A stretch of DNA of 6,916 bases from CAYMJK01 sp043101635 (GTDB lineage: Bacteria; Planctomycetota; Phycisphaerae; Phycisphaerales; UBA1924). Within the stretch, counting starts at the first letter, position 1; every line of letters starts with the position of its first letter. The stretch is taken from positions 1-6,916 of the forward strand of contig JBICIE010000085.1 in NCBI GenBank assembly GCA_043101635.1. Reading direction: 5' to 3'. The notes below the pieces were generated by a model. It worked only from the letters and a program-made list of their open reading frames with translations, searched no databases and was not told the origin of the DNA. Below are positions 1 through 4,733 of the stretch, in pieces. The position numbers and the translations under genes are program-made.

Positions 1-17
1 CCGCGGCTGATCGGCCC

Positions 18-38
18 CCCCACGCCCCACGCCCCACG
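18..38. repeat. Heptamer tandem array (CCCCACG)3
   Basis: Three exact head-to-tail copies of CCCCACG are visible, followed by unrelated sequence. The array lies upstream of the first gene, in what is probably the gap after a gene left of the window. It shares its seven-base period, but not its sequence, with four other arrays in this window. Confidence 0.8.
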
Positions 39-79
39 AGCCCGAGTTGCCGCATCAGCCGGCGCCGGAGACCTCCCTC

Positions 80-1240
80 ATGGCGCACAGACCCCGCCCG
101 ATGAAGCGCTGGCGCCGCACGCTGCTGCTCGCCGCGCTGCTCCTGCTCGCACCCTTCCTGACGATCGCTACGGCTTTCGGGGCAAGCTCGCTCAGGCTGG
201 GCGAGACCTATGCGCGCGATGACAGCGCTGCGTGGCCCATGGCAACGGGAACCAAGGCGTGGCCACCACCCCACTTCGGGGACGTCGCGCACGGACTGGG
301 TTTCGACCAGGGACACTGGACGTGTACAGAGTTCAACGCCTTTGAGATGTCGGACGATGTGGTCGTTCGTCAGCCGGTACCAGCGCGACAGATTGGCGAT
401 GTTGAAGACTTCGAAGTCGAGATCCACCGCTCGGGATGGCCAGCGAGGTGCCTCCAGTGGTTCATCGTGCGGCGAACCCTGAACGGCGCGCCAACTGAGA
501 CACGCGGGCCAACATGGCTACGGCAGAGTTGGTTGGAGGTTCCGTGGATGAATGCCAGTCCCGAGGTCCTGCCCGGCGGAGTGTCGTTCCCAGATCCCTC
601 GCTGGAGCGTGGACTACCGATCGCCCCGATTTGGACCGGCTTCCTCTTCAACACCCTGTTCTACGCTGCGCTCCTCTACGCCGCCATCCTCGCGCTGCCG
701 CTGAGCCTGGTCCCGCTGCGCCGCCGCCTCCGCGCCCGCCGCGGCCGCTGCCCGAAGTGCAACTACGACCTCGCCGGCCTCGCCGGCCCCTGCCCCGAGT
801 GCGGGCAGGAGCAGGGACCGGGGACCAGCCACCGGCCACCGGGTGTACTCGATCAACAACGGCCAGCAGCAACTGAGCCTGGCGGCGTAGGGAAAGCGAA
901 CAGCGAAGAGCGAACAGCGAAAAGCGAACATGAAGCAGGGCCCGGGGCGGAGCGACCGGGCCCTTTTTCCTTCCCCGCGCTGCGCTGCTCTGCTCCCTGT
1001 GCGGCCTCTGGGTTCTGCCTTCGCGCTGCTCCAGATCGCCCCGCCCTACCCTCCCCCATGAAGGCCGAAAAGCTGCTTGCCGAACTCAACCGCCTCCGTC
1101 AGGACCTCGATGAGGACCCGGCCGACCTCGAGTGGCTGACCCTCCACCACGCCTTCTGCTTCATCAGCTACAAGCTGGGGGATTTCCAGGCCTACCTGGA
1201 CCAGCAGGCGGCCGCGGGGGCCTTTGATGAGGCCGAGTGA
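80..1240 (+). CDS. Two-TM protein with cytoplasmic zinc ribbon; frame runs on past its probable end
   Basis: Function unknown; I recognise the architecture as common in Phycisphaerales. From ATG 80 (GGAG 9 nt upstream; ATG 101 is an alternative) there is a basic N terminus, a hydrophobic segment at residues 13-34, an extracytoplasmic region of about 150 residues with several Trp and 'GWPARCLQ', a second TM at about 187-213 ('FLFNTLFYAALLYAAI'), a very Arg-rich stretch, and a four-Cys zinc ribbon (C224, C227, C238, C241; CPKC and CPEC). Such proteins usually stop soon after the ribbon. Here no in-frame stop occurs until 1240, yet the frame crosses two heptamer arrays and an intrinsic terminator (937-968), then enters a separate-looking small gene (1058-1240). 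The downstream half (residues about 245-326) is low-complexity and not protein-like. I infer that the functional product ends near 810-890 and the long frame is accidental, probably through an array-induced frameshift. Confidence 0.6.
   Translation: MAHRPRPMKRWRRTLLLAALLLLAPFLTIATAFGASSLRLGETYARDDSAAWPMATGTKAWPPPHFGDVAHGLGFDQGHWTCTEFNAFEMSDDVVVRQPVPARQIGDVEDFEVEIHRSGWPARCLQWFIVRRTLNGAPTETRGPTWLRQSWLEVPWMNASPEVLPGGVSFPDPSLERGLPIAPIWTGFLFNTLFYAALLYAAILALPLSLVPLRRRLRARRGRCPKCNYDLAGLAGPCPECGQEQGPGTSHRPPGVLDQQRPAATEPGGVGKANSEERTAKSEHEAGPGAERPGPFSFPALRCSAPCAASGFCLRAAPDRPALPSPMKAEKLLAELNRLRQDLDEDPADLEWLTLHHAFCFISYKLGDFQAYLDQQAAAGAFDEAE
814..841. repeat. Heptamer tandem array, 4 copies
   Basis: Four contiguous seven-base units of consensus G(G/C)(G/C)ACC(G/A) run from 814 to 841, directly after the codons for the CPECG ribbon. 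Because seven is not a multiple of three, each copy gained or lost changes the downstream frame. With one copy more, translation would stop at TGA 874-876; with one copy fewer, at TAG 888-890. Confidence 0.8.
894..928. repeat. Heptamer tandem array (NAGCGAA)5
   Basis: Five contiguous seven-base units of the form NAGCGAA, varying only at the first base (A, C, G, C, A). The array begins 3 nt after the TAG at 888-890, the probable original stop of the upstream gene, and ends 8 nt before the terminator stem. It lies between stop and terminator. Confidence 0.85.
937..968 (+). terminator. Intrinsic terminator after the zinc-ribbon gene
   Basis: A perfect 9-bp GC-rich stem (AGGGCCCGG at 937-945 with CCGGGCCCT at 956-964) has a 10-nt loop and is followed at once by TTTT (965-968). 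It is a textbook Rho-independent terminator on the + strand. It lies inside the long open frame 80-1240, which argues that the frame is not one gene. Confidence 0.75.
1058..1240 (+). CDS. Small acidic conserved-looking protein, 60 aa
   Basis: Function unknown. The ATG at 1058 opens a compact 60-residue protein in the same frame as the upstream long ORF. It begins with an amphipathic helix (MKAEKLLAELNRLRQDL), continues with 'EWLTLHHAFCFISYKLGDFQAYL' and ends in an acidic tail (GAFDEAE). Its composition is clearly protein-like, unlike the preceding 250 bases. It has no clear Shine-Dalgarno (the upstream sequence is pyrimidine-rich) and I found no convincing promoter between the terminator at 968 and the ATG. 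It has its own terminator, whose stem overlaps its last codons. It could instead be the C-terminal part of one fused product, but the intervening terminator makes that less likely. Confidence 0.6.
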   Translation: MKAEKLLAELNRLRQDLDEDPADLEWLTLHHAFCFISYKLGDFQAYLDQQAAAGAFDEAE

Positions 1241-1256
1241 GACCGCGGCGTTTTTT
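1211..1256 (+). terminator. Intrinsic terminator overlapping the stop of the small gene
   Basis: Outer arms GCCGCGG (1211-1217) and CCGCGGC (1243-1249) enclose an inner stem GGCCT (1219-1223) with AGGCC (1230-1234). One G then precedes TTTTTT (1251-1256). The stop codon TGA 1238-1240 lies inside the structure. It ends transcription just upstream of the next promoter. Confidence 0.65.
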
Positions 1257-1259
1257 GTC

Positions 1260-1288
1260 TTGCCAAATCCGGAAGAATCGACGATAAT
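1260..1288 (+). promoter_or_regulatory. Sigma70-type promoter for the structured RNA
   Basis: A -35 box TTGCCA (1260-1265) and a -10 box GATAAT (1283-1288) are separated by exactly 17 bp, in a locally AT-richer patch of an otherwise GC-rich region. The expected start site is about 1294-1296. It is the best promoter match in the window. It directly follows the terminator at 1211-1256, so it should start a new transcript. Confidence 0.65.
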
Positions 1289-1472
1289 TGGGTACCGGAG
1301 TACGTCCGGGCCGGGTCCAGGGAGAACCCCTGCGGCAGGCGCCGGAGACGGCCTCGGTCGACCGGTCCCGCACTGGAGCGGGCCGGGCGGTGAGCCCCCG
1401 GGTGACGACCCGGGGGAGAAGGAGCCCGGCGGCGGCTGGTACAGGTCGCGTCGGCCGGGGTGGCTCTTTCCG

Positions 1473-1487
1473 AAGGAGGTGATCCAG
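1473..1487 (+). promoter_or_regulatory. Extended Shine-Dalgarno: 15-nt complement of the 16S 3' end
   Basis: AAGGAGGTGATCCAG is the exact reverse complement of the near-universal 16S rRNA 3' end CTGGATCACCTCCTT. The core GGAGG (1475-1479) is 7 nt from GTG 1487, an ideal ribosome-binding spacing. Chance occurrence of 15 exact bases is unlikely. The organism's own 16S is not in the window, so the match is to the general bacterial consensus. Confidence 0.65.
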
Positions 1488-1525
1488 TGACGTTGAGTGA
1501 CTGTACGAGAGGGCTGCGCAAATAG
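1487..1525 (+). CDS. Putative 12-residue leader peptide
   Basis: GTG 1487 follows the extended Shine-Dalgarno at ideal spacing and opens 12 codons (MTLSDCTRGLRK) ending at TAG 1523-1525. Its last codons cover the left arm (1511-1518) of the large downstream hairpin, so a translating ribosome would melt that arm. The peptide contains Thr, Ser and Asp codons near its start, which may or may not relate to the dehydratase downstream. An overlapping GTG at 1497 is in frame with the dehydratase but would have to pass through the terminator hairpin and a non-conserved stretch. A peptide this short cannot be confirmed by homology; the alternative is that the site only binds ribosomes or 16S rRNA. Confidence 0.35.
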   Translation: MTLSDCTRGLRK

Positions 1526-1585
1526 CGGTAGCCAGACGATGGCTGCTGTGTCGCAGCCCGACCAAACGGAGAAGAACTCCTACGG

Positions 1586-1619
1586 CCGCCGTCCCTCAGG
1601 GGCGGCGGTTGTTCTTTTG
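1586..1619 (+). terminator. Intrinsic terminator of the structured RNA
   Basis: CCGCCG-T-CCC (1586-1595), loop TCA, and GGG-G-CGGCGG (1599-1608) form a 10-bp stem with one G.U pair. It is followed by the U-rich TTGTTCTTTTG (1609-1619). It lies 70 nt before the likely start of the dehydratase gene. Its 3' arm (1600-1607) could also pair with CGCAGCCC (1552-1559) with one mismatch, which would act as an antiterminator. Confidence 0.75.
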
Positions 1620-1685
1620 TGCCCCGGCCTCAGGGCGCCGCCGCCGGCCCAACAATCCCCCATGCGCGAGGGCGAGACGCCGCAG

Positions 1686-2693
1686 ATGGAACTGGCCGAC
1701 GCCGTCAGCTTCGACGACGTCGTCGCCGCGGCAGCCCGGCTGGCGCCGGTCGCCGAGCGCACGCCGACGGTCACCCCGGCCGTGCTGGACGAACTGACCG
1801 GGGCGCGGATCTTCCTGAAGTGCGAGAACTTCCAGCGGATCGGAGCCTTCAAGTTCCGGGGGGCGTACAACGCGCTGAGCCAGCTTGATGATGAGGCCCG
1901 GCAGCGCGGCGTGCTGACCTACTCCAGCGGCAACCATGCCCAGGCGATCGCGCTGAGCAGCGCCCTGCTGAACATCCCGGCGGTGATCGTGATGCCGGCG
2001 ACCGCCATGCGCATCAAGCTGGAGGCGACGCGCGAGTACCTTGCCAAGGCCCCGGCCGGCAGCGAGATCGTCACCTACGACCCGAAGACCGAGGTGCGCG
2101 AACAGCTTGGCAGCGCGATCGCCGAGCAGCGCGGGCTGACGGTGATCCCCCCCTACGACCATCCGCACATCATCGCCGGGCAGGGGACGGCGGTGATGGA
2201 GATGATCGAGGATGCGGGGGAGCTGGATGCGCTGCTGGTCCCCTGCGGCGGGGGCGGGCTGCTGAGCGGCTCGGCGATCGCGGCGCACGCGCTGTGCCGG
2301 CGCTGCCACATCATCGGCGTCGAGCCGGAGATGGCCGACGACGCCGCCCGCTCGTTCCGCGATGGCGTGCTGCGCACGGTGCACAACCCGCCGACGATCG
2401 CCGATGGGGCGCGCACGCCGTACCTCGGGCGGTACACCTTCCCGATCATCCGCAAGCGCGTCGACAGGTTCGTGACGGTCTCGGAGCGCGAGATCGCCGG
2501 CGCCATGCGCCTGTGCATGGAGCGGCTGAAGCTGGTGGTGGAGCCGACCGGCGCGCTGGCGGTGGCCGGGCTGCTGCGCATCGCCATGCAGCAGCCGGAC
2601 GCAGTGCGCGGCAAGCGCATCGGCGCCATCATCAGCGGCGGAAACGTCGATCTCGACCGCGTCAGCGAACTGCTTGCCAGCGCGGGCGGCTGA
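1686..2693 (+). CDS. PLP-dependent serine/threonine dehydratase or threo-3-hydroxyaspartate ammonia-lyase
   Basis: A 335-residue cytoplasmic fold-type II PLP enzyme that deaminates a hydroxy amino acid (Thr, Ser or 3-hydroxyaspartate) to a keto acid and ammonia. The PLP-binding lysine is K56 in 'GAFKFRGAYN'. The substrate loop is S80-S-G-N-H-A-Q86, the phosphate-binding glycine loop is 'CGGGGLLSG' (187-195), and the cofactor-ring motif is 'SGGNVD' near the C terminus. E213, A217 and D219 in 'EPEMADD' match the spacing of the divalent-metal site of serine racemase and hydroxyaspartate ammonia-lyase. With 'PPYDHPHIIAGQGT', this favours that subgroup over biosynthetic IlvA. There is no C-terminal ACT domain, so no isoleucine feedback is expected. 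I chose ATG 1686 because homology begins just after it; ATG 1662 and GTG 1497 are in frame but add non-conserved sequence. No strong RBS is visible. It is convergent with the CHRD gene (13 bp between stops). Confidence 0.85.
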   Translation: MELADAVSFDDVVAAAARLAPVAERTPTVTPAVLDELTGARIFLKCENFQRIGAFKFRGAYNALSQLDDEARQRGVLTYSSGNHAQAIALSSALLNIPAVIVMPATAMRIKLEATREYLAKAPAGSEIVTYDPKTEVREQLGSAIAEQRGLTVIPPYDHPHIIAGQGTAVMEMIEDAGELDALLVPCGGGGLLSGSAIAAHALCRRCHIIGVEPEMADDAARSFRDGVLRTVHNPPTIADGARTPYLGRYTFPIIRKRVDRFVTVSEREIAGAMRLCMERLKLVVEPTGALAVAGLLRIAMQQPDAVRGKRIGAIISGGNVDLDRVSELLASAGG

Positions 2694-2706
2694 TGGCCGC
2701 GCAGCG

Positions 2707-3303
2707 CTACGGGCAGCCGGCGCCGAACTCGTTCTGATAGCAGAGGAAGTCAAAGAAGTCGAGTGCGCCGGAGGCGTCGCAGTCGGCATAGGGCTCGCCG
2801 AGCGCGAAGGCGTTCTGGAAGCACAGGAAGTCGAAGAAGTCCAGCCCGCCCGAGCCGTCGCAGTCGGCGTAGCAGCCCGCGGCATCCACGACCTGGCCGC
2901 GGATCTCGCCGGGCGGATGCATGCCGGTGTGGATGTTGACGTACCAGAGCCCGTCGATGATCTCCTGGGCCATCATGTCGTCGATCATGGCGGAGCCGAC
3001 CATCGGGCTGGTCAGACCGCTGACCGAGCCGATGTTCAGCCGGATGCCGGCGGTGGCGCCGGGGCCGGCCGGGCCATGGAAGTGCGCTCCCACTGCCGGG
3101 CCGGAGAGATCCTGGAAGGTGATCTCCCACTTGATGGTCGCGGCGGAGGTGTCCAGGGACACGAACGCCTTGCCGGTCCCCCTGGTCATGACCGGCGGCA
3201 CTTCCTGGGAACCATCGAGCGTGAAGGCGTACTCGAAGACCTGGGCGCTGGCGGCGGATCCGAGCGAGGCGCCGGCGAGGGCGATGATGGTCGACAGTCT
3301 CAT
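2707..3303 (-). CDS. Secreted CHRD-domain protein with dockerin-like C-terminal repeats
   Basis: A 198-residue exported protein. It starts at ATG 3303 (AAGGA about 8 nt upstream) with a signal peptide of about 20 residues ending 'GSAASA-Q'. Residues 22-141 form a CHRD domain: 'SQEVPP', 'AHFHGPAGPG' (73-82), 'NIHTGMHPPGEIRGQV' (123-138). This all-beta extracellular module was named from chordin; its biochemical role in bacteria is unknown. Residues 144-198 hold two repeats of a Ca-binding, EF-hand/dockerin-like motif (D147-D149-S151 and D174-D176-S178, each followed by LDFFDFLC and QN), with paired cysteines. Such tails are widespread at the C termini of Phycisphaerales surface proteins; I infer a sorting or anchoring role. 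It is divergent from the B12/GTPase gene, sharing a 188-bp intergenic region, and convergent with the dehydratase. Confidence 0.85.
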   Translation of the reverse strand: MRLSTIIALAGASLGSAASAQVFEYAFTLDGSQEVPPVMTRGTGKAFVSLDTSAATIKWEITFQDLSGPAVGAHFHGPAGPGATAGIRLNIGSVSGLTSPMVGSAMIDDMMAQEIIDGLWYVNIHTGMHPPGEIRGQVVDAAGCYADCDGSGGLDFFDFLCFQNAFALGEPYADCDASGALDFFDFLCYQNEFGAGCP

Positions 3304-3349
3304 GGTCTCATCCTTCTTGCAGGCCGGCTGTGGCCGGCGGTTTGTGCGC

Positions 3350-3371
3350 GCGCCAGGTCCCCGCCTGGCGC
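3350..3371. promoter_or_regulatory. GC-rich hairpin in the 5' UTR of the CHRD gene
   Basis: A perfect 8-bp inverted repeat GCGCCAGG (3350-3357) / CCTGGCGC (3364-3371) with a 6-nt loop lies 47-68 nt upstream of the CHRD start codon. It could be a 5'-UTR stem or an operator. There is no T-tract in either direction, so it is not an intrinsic terminator. Confidence 0.4.
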
Positions 3372-3436
3372 CCGGAATCGAATGTCGGTCGAGGGCTCGA
3401 CGCTGGCGCCTTGGGCAAGATTTCCGTTCGGGCCGG

Positions 3437-3452
3437 TTCAGCGCCCGCTGAA
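3437..3452. promoter_or_regulatory. Perfect palindrome in the divergent intergenic region, candidate operator
   Basis: TTCAGCG-CC-CGCTGAA is a perfect 7+2+7 inverted repeat in the 188-bp gap between the divergent CHRD and B12/GTPase genes, 39 nt upstream of ATG 3492. Its size and symmetry suit a homodimeric regulator. I could not place a convincing -35/-10 pair around it on either strand. Confidence 0.45.
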
Positions 3453-3491
3453 TACCCTGCCAAGGCCCGACTCGGGGCATTGGGAGATGGC

Positions 3492-4643
3492 ATGACCCCC
3501 ACTTCAGAGACTGCGACGACCGAGTTCGAGAAGAAGGACCGCTGCGCCGGGCTGGAGCATCGGCCGCGGGTGCTGCTGGGCAAGATGGGCCTGGACGGGC
3601 ACGACCGGGGGGTGAAGGTGATCGCCCGGGCCCTGCGGGACTCGGGCATCCACGTGATCTACTCGGGCTTGTGGCAGACGCCGGCGTCGCTGGCGATCAG
3701 CGCCAGGGATGAAGACTGCGATGTGATCGCGGCGAGCATGATGTCCAACAGCCACATGAAGCTGGGGCCGATGCTGGTGGCCGAGCGCGATCGCGTCGGG
3801 CGGCCGGACATCCCGATCCACATGGGTGTGATCCTGCCGCAGGAGGACATCCCGAAGCTGCGGGAGGCGGGGATCGCGAAGCTGATGACGACGGGCGTCG
3901 GGCTGGCGGACATTGCCCAGGCGGTGATCGAGGCGGTGCGCCCGTACGAGCAGGTGGTCAGCGAGAACCCGGTGGCGCAGCTTGCGCGGGACATCTCGCT
4001 GGTGCACGATGGCAAGGGCGTGCGGGATGGGGCAGCGCGCCGGCGGCCGAAGCGGGTGATCGGCGTGACCGGCGCGCCCGGGGCGGGCAAGAGCACGCTG
4101 GTTGCGCAGCTTGCCGGCGAGTACACGCGCCGGGCCAAGGGCGATCCGTCGCTGGGGCGCTGCGCGGTGGTGGCGTTCGATCCGAAGAGCCCGATCACGG
4201 GCGGGGCGCTGCTGGGAGATCGGCTGCGGGTGGACTTCAACAACCTCGGGGAGGCGATCTACTACCGGAGCCTGGCGATCCGGGGCGAGGATTATCGCGG
4301 GCTTGGGGAGATTACGGAGTTGATCGGGGGAGTAGAAGCGACGGAGGGGGCGTACGAAACACTATTCGTCGAAACGGTGGGCGCGGGGCAGAACGAGACG
4401 CGGATTCGGGATCACGTGGACCGGACGCTGGTGGTGCTGACGCCGGGGATGGGCGACGCCGTGCAGATGGACAAGGCGGGGATCCTCGAGATCGCGGACA
4501 TGTTCGTCTGCAACAAGGCGGACTTCCCGGGCGAGCACGAACTGGTGCGCGACCTGAAGGACATCGCGGGCGGGCGGCGCATCTTCGAGACGATCGCGAC
4601 GCGGGCGAAGGGCGTGCCGGAACTGCTGGATGCGCTGGTGTAG
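3492..4643 (+). CDS. Cobalamin-binding domain fused to MeaB/ArgK-type GTPase
   Basis: A 383-residue cytoplasmic protein, inferred to serve as B12-carrying subunit plus G-protein chaperone for an acyl-CoA mutase. ATG 3492 has GGGAG 5 nt upstream. Residues 25-150 are a cobalamin-binding Rossmann domain of the methylmalonyl-CoA mutase type: 'GKMGLDGHDRG' (30-40) carries the DxHxxG motif with axial ligand H37, followed by 'YSGLWQTP' and 'HMKLGP'. Residues 160-383 are a MeaB/ArgK P-loop GTPase: Walker A GAPGAGKS (194-201), 'FDPKSPITGGALLGDRLRV' (229-247), 'ETVGAGQNE' (294-302) and NKAD (341-344). The domain order equals the N-terminal half of fused isobutyryl-CoA mutase IcmF, but no catalytic barrel follows. 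The protein stops about 40 residues after NKAD, so the C-terminal dimerisation arm of MeaB is missing. A partner mutase subunit must lie elsewhere. A heptamer array follows the stop. Confidence 0.88.
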   Translation: MTPTSETATTEFEKKDRCAGLEHRPRVLLGKMGLDGHDRGVKVIARALRDSGIHVIYSGLWQTPASLAISARDEDCDVIAASMMSNSHMKLGPMLVAERDRVGRPDIPIHMGVILPQEDIPKLREAGIAKLMTTGVGLADIAQAVIEAVRPYEQVVSENPVAQLARDISLVHDGKGVRDGAARRRPKRVIGVTGAPGAGKSTLVAQLAGEYTRRAKGDPSLGRCAVVAFDPKSPITGGALLGDRLRVDFNNLGEAIYYRSLAIRGEDYRGLGEITELIGGVEATEGAYETLFVETVGAGQNETRIRDHVDRTLVVLTPGMGDAVQMDKAGILEIADMFVCNKADFPGEHELVRDLKDIAGGRRIFETIATRAKGVPELLDALV

Positions 4644-4648
4644 GGGGT

Positions 4649-4676
4649 GGGATCTGGGATCAGCGATCTGGGATCT
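4649..4676. repeat. Heptamer tandem array, 4 copies of G(G/C)GATC(T/A)
   Basis: Four contiguous seven-base units start 5 nt after the stop (4641-4643) of the B12/GTPase gene; each contains GATC. The array is in the same position relative to the stop as the one at 894-928. No intrinsic terminator follows within the 57-bp remainder before the phosphatase gene. Confidence 0.8.
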
Positions 4677-4733
4677 GGGGAAGAGGCGCGCGGGCTGAAG
4701 TCAGCGCTCGACTGATCATCACCCGGAAGGGCG

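Larger units (their letters stand above)
1295..1615 (+). ncRNA. Candidate structured RNA or leader, about 320 nt, family not recognised
   Basis: The stretch is bounded by a strong promoter and an intrinsic terminator and contains a run of stable hairpins. These are CAGGG/CCCTG (1318-1332), CCGG-bulge-CCCGC with GCGGG-CCGG (1362-1386), a perfect 9-bp stem with a GACG loop (1395-1416), AGGAGCC with GGCTCTT (1420-1426/1462-1468), and a long stem GGGCTGCG/CGCAGCCC (1511-1518/1552-1559) that encloses AGC/GCT and AGCCA/TGGCT. A single-stranded-looking tract at 1473-1487 is perfectly complementary to the common 16S 3' end. I see no hallmark of RNase P, tmRNA, SRP, 6S, T-box or cobalamin RNAs. It may be a trans-acting RNA or a 5' leader/attenuator of the dehydratase gene 70 nt beyond the terminator. 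The boundaries are inferred from the promoter and terminator only. Confidence 0.5.

Noticed and set aside
18..38. CRISPR array for the short repeats at 18-38, 814-841, 894-928 and 4649-4676.
   Set aside because: Units are 7 bp with no spacers, and no cas genes are present.
1318..1386. Possible cobalamin riboswitch: GGTCCCGCACTG resembles the conserved 'GTCCCGC-ACTGT' core.
   Set aside because: The likeness is explained by one GC hairpin (1362-1386). The B12-box and the other conserved blocks are missing, and the B12-related gene in the window is not downstream of it.
1473..1487. A fragment of a 16S rRNA gene on the minus strand, since the minus strand reads CTGGATCACCTCCTT.
   Set aside because: Flanking sequence has no resemblance to helix 44/45 or to an ITS; only the 15 bases match, with a minigene start at ideal spacing on the plus strand.
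1497..1685. GTG-initiated N-terminal extension of the dehydratase (about 63 residues).
   Set aside because: It would read through the large hairpin and the intrinsic terminator; the residues are not protein-like and homology starts at about 1686.
2680..2702. GCGCGG / CCGCGC inverted repeat around the dehydratase stop as a bidirectional terminator for the convergent genes.
   Set aside because: Only 6 bp with an 11-nt loop and no T-tract on either side; expected by chance at this GC content.
1596..2885. A 429-codon open frame on the minus strand opposite the dehydratase.
   Set aside because: It is a high-GC shadow frame: Arg/Ala/His-rich with no domain, whereas the plus strand shows a complete PLP enzyme.
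3304..3491. Sigma70 promoters in the divergent intergenic region.
   Set aside because: I could not find a -35/-10 pair with acceptable match and spacing on either strand, so none is reported.
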